Positions 44,704 to 54,018 of a stretch of 64,000 nucleotides of DNA are shown here, one piece after another. The stretch comes from Salinicola endophyticus (GTDB lineage: Bacteria; Pseudomonadota; Gammaproteobacteria; Pseudomonadales; Halomonadaceae): contig NZ_CP159578.1 in NCBI RefSeq assembly GCF_040536835.1, forward strand, positions 1,364,001 through 1,428,000, read 5' to 3'. The position numbers and the translations under genes were made by a program. Under the pieces are notes generated by a model. It was not told the origin of the DNA, ran no database searches, and worked only from the letters and a program-made list of their open reading frames with translations. Numbering within the stretch: position 1 is the stretch's first letter; the number at the start of each line of letters is the position of its first letter.

Positions 44704-45480
44704 TCAGTCGCCGGGCGGCGGCCTCTCCCCCAGCAGCGTCTCCGGCAGCGCCAGCCCCAGCGCGCTGGCGGTGCCCTGGAGCACCGCCAGCGAGGCCTGA
44801 AAAGCCTCGGCAGGGCGCCGGGTACGGATGCTCTCCATCAGCACCCGGTGACGCTCCAGGCTCTCCTCGGGGTCGCTGGCACTGACGTTGGAGGTCTCCA
44901 CCAAGAGATGGATCGACGGGCGCAGGATGTGCGAGAGCTGGGTCCAGACGATGTTGTGAGTGGCCTTGAAGATGGCGACGTGGAAGGCCACGTCACAGTC
45001 GCTGTGCAGCCGCGCGCGCTGGCCCTCATCGCTGGGCTGGCGCAGATGCTGGCCCATGCCGTCGAAGGCCTCCTCGATCGCCACCAGGTCGCGGGCGGTG
45101 GCACGCTTGGCCGCGGTCATTGCCACGTAGGGCTCGACGTCGAAGCGGAAGGCGAGGATCTCGCGCTGGATGCCGGGGTTGGGGGTGGCGAAGCGGGTCA
45201 TCCAGGCGGTGACCTGAGGGTCGAGAATATTCCATTCGGAGTAAGGGCGAACGCGGGAGCCGTAGCCGGAGATGCGCTCGATGATGCCGGCATCCACCAG
45301 CTGGCGCAGATCGCTGCGCACCGCCGAGCGGTTGAGCGCGAAGCGCTCGCAGAGATCGATCTCCTTGGGCACGAACTCGCCGGGCTGGTAGCGGCCGGTG
45401 AATATCTCCTCGGCCAGCGCTTCGGCGACGCTGGGGCGCGGTGCGGGCGGGGAGCGGCGGGCGGCTTTCACCTCGGGCAT
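44704..45480 (-). CDS. FadR/GntR-family regulator (FCD domain)
   Basis: A 258-residue repressor-type regulator with a GntR HTH at residues 17-80 (FVPKEIDLCERFALNRSAVR) and a C-terminal FCD domain. RFDVEPYVAMTAAKRA and the His residues in HSDCDVAFHVAIF are likely metal ligands. FCD regulators commonly bind sugar acids. It lies next to the AraD1-dehydratase operon and is the best candidate for the 41511 palindrome. Confidence 0.88.
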   Translation of the reverse strand: MPEVKAARRSPPAPRPSVAEALAEEIFTGRYQPGEFVPKEIDLCERFALNRSAVRSDLRQLVDAGIIERISGYGSRVRPYSEWNILDPQVTAWMTRFATPNPGIQREILAFRFDVEPYVAMTAAKRATARDLVAIEEAFDGMGQHLRQPSDEGQRARLHSDCDVAFHVAIFKATHNIVWTQLSHILRPSIHLLVETSNVSASDPEESLERHRVLMESIRTRRPAEAFQASLAVLQGTASALGLALPETLLGERPPPGD

Positions 45481-45702
45481 GGTTCGGCATCCAGGTTGGG
45501 GGGCTCGCGCGGCGAGGACCGATAGCGCTCATCTTAACCGCCGCGGGCCGCGGGTGGCGATGCCCGGTGTGCCGGGCCGGCCGCTATCAGCTTGTTCCAA
45601 ATCGATCTTTCGGCCCCGGATCACGGTTACCCGCAAGCGGGATGGATTGGGTAACATGGCGCGCCTGTCGTCTTCACCCCGATTTTCAACCGGACATTCG
45701 CT

Positions 45703-47154
45703 ATGCAAGAGAGCCAAGAGACCCCGTTCAAGCGCAGCATGCAGAGCCGCCACCTGGTGATGCTGTCGCTGGGCGGGGTCATCGGCACCGGACTCTTTCT
45801 GAGTTCGGGCTACACCGTCAATCAGGCCGGCCCGCTGGGCGCCATTGTGGCCTATCTCATCGGCGGTCTGGTCGCCTGGCTGGTGATGATGTGTCTCGGC
45901 GAACTCGCCGTGCACATGCCCGAGGCGGGGGCTTTCAGCGCCCACGCCACGCGCTATATCGGCCCCGGCACGGGCTACACCGTGGCCTGGCTCTACTGGC
46001 TCACCTGGACCGTGGCGCTGGGTTCCGAGTTCACCGCGGCGGCGGTGTTCATGGGGCGCTGGTTCCCCGAGGTGCCGGGCTGGTACTGGAGCGCGATCTT
46101 CGCCGCCATCGTCTTCGCCACCAACGCCTTCACCACGCGGCTGTTCGCCGAGACCGAGTTCTGGCTGTCGCTGATCAAGGTCGCCACCGTGGTGATCTTC
46201 GTGGTGCTGGGCGCCGCGGCGGTGCTCGGCTTCGTGCCGCTGGCCGACGCGCCGGCCGGGGCACCGGCGCCGGGGCTCTCCAACTTGTGGGCCGAGGGGG
46301 CCTTTCCCACCGGCTATCTGGCCATCGGAACCACGCTGCTGGCGGTGATGTTCGCCTTCTCCGGCACCGAGTTGATCGGTATCGCCGCCGGTGAGACCGT
46401 CGATCCGGCGACCAACGTGCCGCGCGCCATTCGCGCCACCCTGTGGCGGCTGATCCTGTTCTTCGTCGGCACCATCGTGGTGATCGCGGCGCTGCTGCCG
46501 CGGGAGCAGGCCGGGCTGGTGGAGAGTCCGTTCGTGGCGGTCTTCGACCGTATCGGGGTGCCCGGGGCGGCGGACGTGATCAATCTGGTGATCATCACCG
46601 CGCTGATCTCGGCAGCCAACTCGGGGCTCTACGCGTCGTCGCGCATGCTCTGGACGCTGTCGCGCCAGGGCACGCTGCCGCGCGCGCTGGGTCGGCTCAA
46701 CCGCCGGGGCATTCCGCTCAACGCGGTGATTTTGAGCATGCTCGGCGGCTTCGGCGCGCTCTTCTCCAGCGTCTATGCGCCGGATTTGGTCTACCTGGCA
46801 TTGGTCTCGATCTCGGGGCTGGCGGTGGTGCTGGTGTGGATGGCGATCGCCGCCAGCCAGTGGCGCTTCCGCCGGGTCTACGTGCGCGCCGGCAATGACC
46901 CGCGCGATCTGGTCTACCGCACGCCGGGCTATCCGTGGGTGCCGCTGGCCGCCTTCGGTTTCTGCCTGTTCGCCTGCGTGGGCATCGCCTTCGACCCCCA
47001 GCAGCGTATCGCGCTCTACTTCGGGGTGCCTTTCGTGGCGCTCTGCTACGCCTGCTACTACCTGACCCGCCCGCGCCAGCCCGCCACCCAGGCCGATCCG
47101 GCGGGCGATTCGCACCGCCGCTACGCTGATGTCACCGAGGAGCCCACCTCATGA
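45703..47154 (+). CDS. mmuP: S-methylmethionine permease (APC family)
   Basis: Amino-acid permease of 483 residues with 12 hydrophobic segments. The N-terminal consensus [25 protein letters not shown] is at residues 23-48, and [16 protein letters not shown] is in helix 6. It overlaps mmuM by 4 bases (ATGA), and the pairing supports S-methylmethionine uptake. Upstream, TTACCC and TAACAT at 45627-45657 are a weak promoter candidate spaced 19 bases apart. Confidence 0.88.
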   Translation: MQESQETPFKRSMQSRHLVMLSLGGVIGTGLFLSSGYTVNQAGPLGAIVAYLIGGLVAWLVMMCLGELAVHMPEAGAFSAHATRYIGPGTGYTVAWLYWLTWTVALGSEFTAAAVFMGRWFPEVPGWYWSAIFAAIVFATNAFTTRLFAETEFWLSLIKVATVVIFVVLGAAAVLGFVPLADAPAGAPAPGLSNLWAEGAFPTGYLAIGTTLLAVMFAFSGTELIGIAAGETVDPATNVPRAIRATLWRLILFFVGTIVVIAALLPREQAGLVESPFVAVFDRIGVPGAADVINLVIITALISAANSGLYASSRMLWTLSRQGTLPRALGRLNRRGIPLNAVILSMLGGFGALFSSVYAPDLVYLALVSISGLAVVLVWMAIAASQWRFRRVYVRAGNDPRDLVYRTPGYPWVPLAAFGFCLFACVGIAFDPQQRIALYFGVPFVALCYACYYLTRPRQPATQADPAGDSHRRYADVTEEPTS

Positions 47155-48137
47155 GTGCTGCCAATCCGAGCGCTACCCAGACCGACGCCAATCCGATCGC
47201 GGCGATCGCCGCCCAGGCCGGTTTCATGATCGTCGACGGCGCGCTGGCCACCGAGCTCGAGCGGCTGGGCTGCGATCTCAACGATGCGCTGTGGTCGGCT
47301 CGGGTGCTGCGCGAGGCGCCCGAACGTATCCGTGACGTGCACCGGACCTACTTCGAGGCGGGGGCCGATGTCGCCATCACTGCCAGCTATCAGGCCACGC
47401 GGGAGGGGTTCATGCGTGCCGGGATCGAGGCCGCCGAGGCCGACGCCCTGATCCAGCGCGCGGTGACGCTGGCAAAGGAGGCGCGCGACGCCTGCTGGGC
47501 GGCGCACGCCGACGCCTCGCGCCCCTACCCGCTGGTGGCGGCTTCGGTCGGGCCCTACGGCGCCTTTCTCGCCGATGGCAGCGAGTATCGCGGCGACTAT
47601 ACCATCGGGCGCGAGGCGCTGGCCGAGTTCCATCGTCCACGGCTGCGCACGCTGCTCGAGGCAGGCCCCGATCTGCTGGCGGTGGAAACCCTGCCCTCGC
47701 TGGAAGAGGCCCTGGCGGTGGCCGGGCTGCTGCCCGACCTTTCCACGGTGCCGGCCTGGTTCACCTTCTCCGCCCGCGATGAGGGGCATATCAGTGACGG
47801 CACGCCGATCGAGCGCTGCGGTGAGGCCCTGGACGCGTTACCCGGGGTGGCCGCCATCGGCATCAACTGCACGGCGCTGGCTCATATCGAGAGCCTGGTC
47901 ACGCGTCTGCGCGGCGTCACCGAGTTGCCGATCATCGTCTATCCCAACTCCGGCGAGCACTACGACCCGGTGACCAAGACCTGGCACGCCGGCTGCGCCC
48001 ACGCGCCGGCGCCGCGGGATCTCGCCGAGGGCCTGCCGCGTTGGCTGGCCGCCGGTGCCAGCGCCATCGGCGGCTGCTGTCGCACCGGGCCGGAGGATAT
48101 CGGGGCATTGGCCCGGGCCCGCCGGGCACAAACCTAG
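47151..48137 (+). CDS. mmuM: Homocysteine S-methyltransferase
   Basis: Transfers a methyl group from S-methylmethionine to homocysteine, giving two methionines. The 328-residue protein has zinc-ligand motifs INCTA and GGCCRTGP near the C-terminus, and the N-terminal [18 protein letters not shown]. It forms a coupled operon with mmuP. Its stop codon (48135-48137) directly abuts the stop of the convergent dctM gene, with no intergenic base. Confidence 0.94.
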   Translation: MSAANPSATQTDANPIAAIAAQAGFMIVDGALATELERLGCDLNDALWSARVLREAPERIRDVHRTYFEAGADVAITASYQATREGFMRAGIEAAEADALIQRAVTLAKEARDACWAAHADASRPYPLVAASVGPYGAFLADGSEYRGDYTIGREALAEFHRPRLRTLLEAGPDLLAVETLPSLEEALAVAGLLPDLSTVPAWFTFSARDEGHISDGTPIERCGEALDALPGVAAIGINCTALAHIESLVTRLRGVTELPIIVYPNSGEHYDPVTKTWHAGCAHAPAPRDLAEGLPRWLAAGASAIGGCCRTGPEDIGALARARRAQT

Positions 48138-49421
48138 CTAGAACACCCAGTTGGGTAGCGTCAGCGAGATCGCGGGGACGAAGGTGACCACCAGCAGCAG
48201 CGCCACCAGCAGCAGCCAGTAGGGCAGGATCGCGCGGATGAAGGCGCCGATCGAGACGCCGGTGATCGAGCAGGTGGTGAACATCACCGTCCCCAGCGGT
48301 GGCGTGATCGTGCCGATCGAGGCGTTGAGGATGAAGACGATGCCGAAGTGCACCGGGTCGATGCCGAACTGGGCGGCGACCGGCGCCAGCAGCGGCGACA
48401 GTACGATCAGGATGGCGTTGCCCTCAAGGAACATGCCCAGGATCAGCAGCAGCAGGTTGGCGATCAGCAGGAAGGCGATCGCGCTGCCGACCCCCGAAGA
48501 GAGCATCAGCGCGATCTGCTGCGGAATCTGCTCCCAGGTGAGCACGCGGGCGAAGCCCGACGCCACGGCGATGATGAAGAGCACGTTGACCGCGGCCATC
48601 AGCGATTCGCGGGTGGCCACGGCGACGCTACCCAGACCCATCTGACGGTAGACGAACAGCCCCACGATCAGCGCGTAGAGCACCGCCATGGCGCCCGCCT
48701 CGGTGGGCGTGAACACGCCGATCCGGATACCGCCGATCACCACCACCGGCAGCAGCAGGGCGATGATCCCGGCGCGGGTCACGCTGATCCACTCGTGACG
48801 CGATACGCGTTCGCGGCGCGGCTTCTGGTAGCCGAGACGCCGGCACTGGATCGAGACCAGCACCATCATGGCGACCGCCATCAGCACCCCGGGGACGACG
48901 CCGGCGAGGAACAGCCGCCCGATCGAGACGTTGTTGACGTAGCCATAGACGATCAGCGCGATACCCGGCGGAATGGTCGAGGTGATCAGCGAAGACGACG
49001 CGGTGACCGCGCTCGAGAACGCCTTGGGGTAGCCGGCCTGGGTCATGCTGGGGACCAGCAGCTTGGCGTTCATCGCCGCATCGGCGATGTTGGAACCGGA
49101 GAGCCCGCCCATGAAGGTGCTCAGCAGCACGTTGGCCTGGGCCAGCCCGCCGTGCAGGCGGCGGGTCATCAGCTCGGCCAGCTTGAGCAGTCGCTCGGTG
49201 ATGCCGGAGTGGTTCATGAACACCCCGGCCATGATGAAGAACGGAATCGCCAGCAGCGAGATCGACTCCAGCCCGCCGGCCAGGCGCTGGATCAGTGTCA
49301 CCATCGGCTGGTCGGCGCCGATCAGGAAGTAGGTCAGGCTCGACGCGAACAGCGCGAAGGCTACCGGCGTGCCCAGGCAGAACAGGACGAAGAGCGCGAC
49401 GAGCGCGATGCCAACGGCCAT
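48138..49421 (-). CDS. dctM: TRAP transporter large permease DctM (second TRAP system)
   Basis: A 427-residue membrane protein with about 12 hydrophobic segments. Motifs are AGGLESISLLAIPFFIMAGVFMN and FMGGLSGSNIADAAMNAKLLVPSM. The ATG at 49421 has AAGGAG, located within the end of dctQ, 8 bases upstream; a GTG at 49430 is an alternative. Last gene of the long operon that starts with the KDF dehydrogenase or the alcohol dehydrogenase. Confidence 0.92.
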   Translation of the reverse strand: MAVGIALVALFVLFCLGTPVAFALFASSLTYFLIGADQPMVTLIQRLAGGLESISLLAIPFFIMAGVFMNHSGITERLLKLAELMTRRLHGGLAQANVLLSTFMGGLSGSNIADAAMNAKLLVPSMTQAGYPKAFSSAVTASSSLITSTIPPGIALIVYGYVNNVSIGRLFLAGVVPGVLMAVAMMVLVSIQCRRLGYQKPRRERVSRHEWISVTRAGIIALLLPVVVIGGIRIGVFTPTEAGAMAVLYALIVGLFVYRQMGLGSVAVATRESLMAAVNVLFIIAVASGFARVLTWEQIPQQIALMLSSGVGSAIAFLLIANLLLLILGMFLEGNAILIVLSPLLAPVAAQFGIDPVHFGIVFILNASIGTITPPLGTVMFTTCSITGVSIGAFIRAILPYWLLLVALLLVVTFVPAISLTLPNWVF

Positions 49422-49426
49422 CGATA

Positions 49427-49960
49427 TCACTCCTTGATGTGCAAGACGTCGGTGTTCAAGACGTCGGCGGTCGCGTCCGCTGACGCCACGCCACGGTCAT
49501 CGGTGATCAGCCGCACCAGCCCGTGGTAGAGCATCATGGCGGCGCTGATGGGGATGGCGACATGGATCCAGGTGTAGGGGATCTGCAGCATCGGCGTGCT
49601 GCGGAAACGCGAGAAGGGCAGCAGTTCCAGCCCCCAGTAGAGCATCGCCAGGGCACACAGCATGACGATGCCGACATTGAAGAGTCGGGTATTCCAGCGG
49701 CGCAGGCGGGGTGGCAGCTTGTCCCCCAGCAGGCCGATCAGCACGTGCTCGTTGCGTCTCACCAGCGCGCTGGCGCCGAGAAAGGTCGCCCACACCATCA
49801 AGAGCTGCAGGATCTCCTCGCTCCACGCCAGCGGAGACGAGAACAGATAGCGCATGAAGACGTTGGCGATGGCGACCACGAACAGCCCGAACAGCGCCAG
49901 GCTGGCGATGACCTCATCGAGCCGCATCAGGCGGTCGAGCGCCTTGAAAAGCGTTTGCAT
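49427..49960 (-). CDS. dctQ: TRAP transporter small permease DctQ (second TRAP system)
   Basis: About 177 residues with four hydrophobic helices and the family segment FMRYLFSSPLAWSEEILQLLM. ATG 49960 has GGAG 6 bases upstream; ATG 49972 would add four residues and also has a GGGAG. The C-terminus carries a dctM ribosome site. Confidence 0.9.
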   Translation of the reverse strand: MQTLFKALDRLMRLDEVIASLALFGLFVVAIANVFMRYLFSSPLAWSEEILQLLMVWATFLGASALVRRNEHVLIGLLGDKLPPRLRRWNTRLFNVGIVMLCALAMLYWGLELLPFSRFRSTPMLQIPYTWIHVAIPISAAMMLYHGLVRLITDDRGVASADATADVLNTDVLHIKE

Positions 49961-50049
49961 GTTCAACTCCATGGCGCTCCCGCGCGATGTCGAGCGGGAG
50001 CGCTGTCATGCCAGGGTGTCGACGCGATCGGGGTGTTAGGCGAGAGCTT

Positions 50050-50085
50050 CGAGCCCCGCGCAACGCCGCGATTCGCTCGCGCAGG
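50050..50085. repeat. Fragment of palindromic repeat family 2
   Basis: The stretch after 50054 (CCCCGCGCAACGCCGCGATTC then GCGCAGGCAT) matches the right half of the element at 56089-56212 with a few mismatches. It sits in the dctP/dctQ gap, just after the dctP stop. Confidence 0.55.
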
Positions 50086-50093
50086 CATCGATA

Positions 50094-51089
50094 CTAGTCG
50101 TTGATGATGTTGCTGACCTTCTGATAAAGCCCCTCACTCCACTGCGGGAACGCCTTGGGAATCTCCTCCTGGGCGCGCTCGCGGAAGGGGGCGATATCCA
50201 CCTCGTTGACCTGGACGCCGGCATCCTTGAGCTGCTGAAGCGACTTGTCGGTCTCTTTCTCGACCAGGGTGCGCAGGTTGGCGGCCATCGCCTGACCGGT
50301 CTCGGTGAGGATCTTCTGGTCCTCCGGGCTCAGCTGCTGCCAGAACGCCTCGCCGGTGACGAAGGGGGCGACGGTGTGCATGTGCGAGGTGAGGTTGAGG
50401 TTCTTGACCACTTCATAGAACTTGCCGCCATAGAGCACCGGCAGCGGGTTCTCGACGCCATCCACCAGGCCCTGGGCCAGCGCCGGATAGACATCGCCCA
50501 GCGACATCGGCGTGGGCACAGCGCCCATCGCCTTGATCGCGGCGACGTACATCGGCGAGTTCTGGACTCGGATCTTGACCCCCGAGAGATCCGCCGGGGT
50601 CGCCACCGGGTCGCGGGAGAGCAGCTGGCGCACGCCGTAGACGGTGTTGGGGATCACGATGTGATAGCCGGCGCCCTCGACCTTCTTCTCCTGCTCGGCG
50701 AACCAGGCTGAGTCGAACACCTTGAGCTTGCTGTCGAAGTCCTTGGCCAGATAGGGCGCGTCCAGCACCGAAAGATCGGGCACCGAGCTCATGAAGTTGG
50801 AGTAGGCGGTGATCGTGATCAGCGGCGAGCCGAAGCGTGCCTGCTCCATCACTTCGGTTTCGCCGCCGAGCTGGCTGGCGGGAAACGCCTTCAGCGTCAA
50901 CTCGCCATGGCTTGCCTTCTCGACCTCCTTGGCCCATGCCTTGACCGCCACGTCGACCGGCTCGCCCGGCTGGTTGCCGTAGGCGACACGGATCTCGGTG
51001 GCGGCCTGGGCCGGCCCGGTGAGCGCCAGGGCGCTCAGACCGGCGAGGGAGAGGGAGGCGGTGAAACGGAGCCAGCGCTGCATTGTCAT
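50094..51089 (-). CDS. dctP: TRAP transporter solute-binding protein DctP (second TRAP system)
   Basis: A 331-residue periplasmic protein with a signal peptide ending AQA near residue 29. VKIRVQNSPMYVAAIKAMGAVPTPMS has the conserved ligand-binding arginine and GLVDGVENPL follows. It belongs to the group that binds sugar acids such as glucuronate, galactonate or gulonate, but the ligand is not decided by sequence. It follows uxaB after a 143-base gap that contains short repeats. Confidence 0.92.
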   Translation of the reverse strand: MTMQRWLRFTASLSLAGLSALALTGPAQAATEIRVAYGNQPGEPVDVAVKAWAKEVEKASHGELTLKAFPASQLGGETEVMEQARFGSPLITITAYSNFMSSVPDLSVLDAPYLAKDFDSKLKVFDSAWFAEQEKKVEGAGYHIVIPNTVYGVRQLLSRDPVATPADLSGVKIRVQNSPMYVAAIKAMGAVPTPMSLGDVYPALAQGLVDGVENPLPVLYGGKFYEVVKNLNLTSHMHTVAPFVTGEAFWQQLSPEDQKILTETGQAMAANLRTLVEKETDKSLQQLKDAGVQVNEVDIAPFRERAQEEIPKAFPQWSEGLYQKVSNIIND

Positions 51090-51133
51090 GGGTGTTTCCT
51101 TGTGTCGTTGAGCTGTTCGTTGTGGATCTTGTC

Positions 51134-51153
51134 GTGATCGTTCGTGATCGTTC
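51134..51153. repeat. Short tandem repeat in the uxaB/dctP gap
   Basis: Two perfect copies of GTGATCGTTC, followed within 6 bases by another GATCGTTCG. The gap separates uxaB from dctP and may lower or insulate translation downstream. Confidence 0.6.
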
Positions 51154-51232
51154 GTGCGAGATCGTTCGGGCGTGCTCTTTCGTGCACGGACGGCGTCAGA
51201 GCCGCCAGGCGCCAGGTGCTAGGTGATAGGCG

Positions 51233-52372
51233 CTAGCTCGCCCCGCCGAGTGCGTCGATGAGCCCCGGCACCTGACGCCCTTGGCGCTCAGCGCGTTCCA
51301 CCACCGGACGCACGCGGCGCTCCAGCTTGGTCGCATGGTGCTGGGCGATGTCCGCCAGGCGGTGGTCGAGGAAGGGGTTGGCGAAGCGCTCCAGGGTGAC
51401 GTCGCGGTAGCGTTCGAGCTCGTCGAGCGGCAGCTCGGCGGCCAGCGTCGGCAGCACCTCGTCGTCGAGCAGCGCGCGCAGCGGCTCGCTCAGTTCGTCG
51501 CGCTGCATCGCCTCGCGCACCGTCGCCACCGGCTGACCCAGCCGCTGCCAGTGGTGGACCAGCACGCTGTGGGCGAGGTTGAGAATGTGCAGCTTGCGCA
51601 GCATCGCCGGGCGCAGGTCGTCGACGACCTCGACGTCGGCATGCACGCAGGGCAGCGTCAGCCCCGGGCGGCGGGCGATGGCCCACAGCGCATAGGGTTC
51701 GGCGATCGCCCCCAGCGGCTCCAGTGGCGCCGAGACAATGCGGTCGACCAGGGTGTCGGCCCATACGCAGCGGGTCTGGAGCCAGTCGATGAAGGCCTCG
51801 GGGTGACCGTCGTGTCGCGCCAGCCGGATCACCCGGGCCAGCAGCTCCTGGGCGTTGTGCTCGATCAGCTCGCAGGGCAAGAGCGTCAGCCCGTCGCGGC
51901 CAGCATCGAAGCGGGCCCGCAGCAGTTGGGTCAGCTTGCCGGGATAGCTCGTCGGCAGCGGATTCAGGCTCGAATCGGCGCCGACCTCGAAACCGTCGTC
52001 GGCGGTGTTGGAGACGATGATCTCGGCGTGCTCGACGACATGCCGGGTCAGTGCCTGCCACCGCTCGGCGGCGATGACGCAGGCGTCGATGCTGTCGACG
52101 GTCTGCTCGCGGTCGATCTCCACGCCGTCGCGGCGGCCGCGGATGCGCAGCGGATAGCGCTGCTGGGCGGCGAGCAGGCGCGCCTTGCGCTTGCCCTCTT
52201 CGCGCGGCGAGGACTGCACCACCAGCAGGCGGCGCGAGCTGGCTCCGCTGGCCAGCGACTCCGAGACCAGGGCGTCGACGTGGGCGAGCAGAAAGCGTCC
52301 GGTGCCGAACTGAACGATGCTGGCATCGCTGTCGAGAGCCTCCGTGGGGGAACGCATGGCGCTATGGCTCAT
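51233..52372 (-). CDS. uxaB: Tagaturonate reductase (mannitol dehydrogenase family, UxaB-like)
   Basis: NADH-dependent reduction of D-tagaturonate to D-altronate (or fructuronate to mannonate). The 379-residue protein opens with IVQFGTGRFLLAHVD near residue 19. SNTADDGFE near residue 120 is conserved in the family, and RKLHILNLAHSVL near residue 255 has the catalytic lysine. The start at 52372 overlaps the uxaA stop by 4 bases. It is shorter than E. coli UxaB (483), as in the compact mannitol-dehydrogenase-family proteins found with TRAP systems. Confidence 0.82.
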   Translation of the reverse strand: MSHSAMRSPTEALDSDASIVQFGTGRFLLAHVDALVSESLASGASSRRLLVVQSSPREEGKRKARLLAAQQRYPLRIRGRRDGVEIDREQTVDSIDACVIAAERWQALTRHVVEHAEIIVSNTADDGFEVGADSSLNPLPTSYPGKLTQLLRARFDAGRDGLTLLPCELIEHNAQELLARVIRLARHDGHPEAFIDWLQTRCVWADTLVDRIVSAPLEPLGAIAEPYALWAIARRPGLTLPCVHADVEVVDDLRPAMLRKLHILNLAHSVLVHHWQRLGQPVATVREAMQRDELSEPLRALLDDEVLPTLAAELPLDELERYRDVTLERFANPFLDHRLADIAQHHATKLERRVRPVVERAERQGRQVPGLIDALGGAS

Positions 52373-54018
52373 AGTGACACCCCGCGCTTCCAGGGAATGA
52401 AGTCGTGCTGGGAGAGGCGCTGGGCCCGGGTGACATGGCGCCCGGAGGCGACCTCCAGACACAGCGTCAACAGCGCCTCGGCGAGTTCGTCGATGGTGCG
52501 CTCGCCGCTCACGATAGGGCCGGCGTCGAAATCGATGATGTCCTGCATGCGCTGCGCCAGCGCGCTGTTGCTGGCGATCTTGAGCACCGGTGCCACCGGG
52601 TTGCCAGTGGGCGTGCCGAGCCCGGTGGTGAAGAGGATCAGATTGGCCCCGGAGGCGGCCAGGGCGGTGGTCGACTCGACGTCGTTGCCCGGCGTGCACA
52701 GCAGGCTCAGACCCGGGCGGCGGTGGAGCTCGGTGTAGTCGAGTACATCGACCACCGGCGCGTCGCCGCCTTTCTTGGCCGCGCCGGCGGACTTCATCGC
52801 GTCGGTGATCAGGCCGTCGCGGATATTGCCCGGCGAGGGATTCATCGAGAAGTCGGCGCCCACCGCCGCGGCGTGACGCTGGTAGGCGCTCATCAGCTCG
52901 GCGAAGCGTGCCGCCACGGCTTCGCTCGTGCAGCGCGCGGTGAGCTCGTGCTCGACCCCGCACAGTTCGGGGAACTCGCTGAGCATGCCGCTGCCGCCCA
53001 GTGCCACCAGGCGGTCGACCACCGCACCCACCAGCGGATTGGCGGAGAGCCCGGAGAAGCCGTCGGAGCCGCCGCACTCCAGCCCCAGCACCAGCTTGTC
53101 GAGGGGGGCGGGCTGGCGCTTCACGCGGTCGGCGCTGGCGAGGCCGTCGAAGATCGAGGTCAGGGTGTCGCGGATCAGACGCTCCTCGCTGGGCGAGGCC
53201 TGCTGGTCGAAGTAGTCGACGCGCTTCGTCCCCTGCGGGTCGCGGGCGGCGACCGCCGCCTTGAGCATGCGAATCTGCGCCTTCTGGCAGCCCAGACTGA
53301 GCACCGTCGCTCCGGCCACGTTGGGATGGCAGACGTAGCCGGCGAGCAGCTGGCACAGCGCTTCGGCGTCGTCGTCGGTGCCGCCGCAGCCGAGGCTGTG
53401 GGTGAGAAAGCGCACGCCGTCGACATTGGGGAAGCGCCGCGGTGTGGCGCTCTGTTCGCTGCCCACCGGCGGTATCTCGGTGCCCTCGAGCAGGCTCCGG
53501 GCCAGGCGCTTGTAGTCACGGTAGGGGTCGTCGCCCAGGGCCTCGGCGACGCACTGACGCAGCACCTCGACGTTGCGGTTCTCGCAGAACACCAGCGGGA
53601 TCACCAGCCAGACGTTAGCGGTACCCACACTGCCGTCGGCACGGTGGAAGCCGTCGAAGGTGGCCTGGGCGAAGCGCGAGACATCCGGCGGCGTCCAGTC
53701 CCGCGAGCCGGGGCGGGCGTCGCCGCTGGCGGTGGCGTGGGCCAGGTTATCGGTGGTGATCGCGCCACCGCGGGGGATCGGCCGGGTGGCGCGCCCCACG
53801 GTGACGCCGTACATGGTGACGAGATCACCAGAGGCGAGGTCGGTGAGCGCGAACTTGTGCTTGGCTCGCACGGTATCGGCCAGGGTGAGGCGCGTCTCTC
53901 CCACCCTCACCTCGCGCCCGGCGGGCAGGTCGGTCAGCGCCACCGCGACGTTGTCGCCGGGGTGGATGCGCAGGCTCTGACGCGCCGGGGCGTCGCTGGC
54001 GATGGTCGTCTTGCTCAT
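52369..54018 (-). CDS. uxaA: Altronate dehydratase
   Basis: Dehydrates D-altronate to 2-keto-3-deoxygluconate. The 549-residue protein has an N-terminal SAF domain (residues 15-95, RIHPGDNVAVALTDLPAG) fused to the UxaA catalytic domain. It carries HSLGCGG, LECGGSDGFSGLSANP, MNPSPGNIRDG and FTTGLGTPTGNPVAPVLKI, the usual motifs. ATG 54018 overlaps the alcohol-dehydrogenase stop (ATGA). The keto-deoxygluconate kinase and aldolase are not in the window. Confidence 0.9.
   Translation of the reverse strand: MSKTTIASDAPARQSLRIHPGDNVAVALTDLPAGREVRVGETRLTLADTVRAKHKFALTDLASGDLVTMYGVTVGRATRPIPRGGAITTDNLAHATASGDARPGSRDWTPPDVSRFAQATFDGFHRADGSVGTANVWLVIPLVFCENRNVEVLRQCVAEALGDDPYRDYKRLARSLLEGTEIPPVGSEQSATPRRFPNVDGVRFLTHSLGCGGTDDDAEALCQLLAGYVCHPNVAGATVLSLGCQKAQIRMLKAAVAARDPQGTKRVDYFDQQASPSEERLIRDTLTSIFDGLASADRVKRQPAPLDKLVLGLECGGSDGFSGLSANPLVGAVVDRLVALGGSGMLSEFPELCGVEHELTARCTSEAVAARFAELMSAYQRHAAAVGADFSMNPSPGNIRDGLITDAMKSAGAAKKGGDAPVVDVLDYTELHRRPGLSLLCTPGNDVESTTALAASGANLILFTTGLGTPTGNPVAPVLKIASNSALAQRMQDIIDFDAGPIVSGERTIDELAEALLTLCLEVASGRHVTRAQRLSQHDFIPWKRGVSL

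Noticed and set aside
45601..45702. Possible SAM or SAH riboswitch before mmuP
   Set aside because: There is a GTTACCC/GGGTAAC inverted repeat, but none of the SAM or SAH riboswitch conserved cores is present. The repeat more likely overlaps the promoter.
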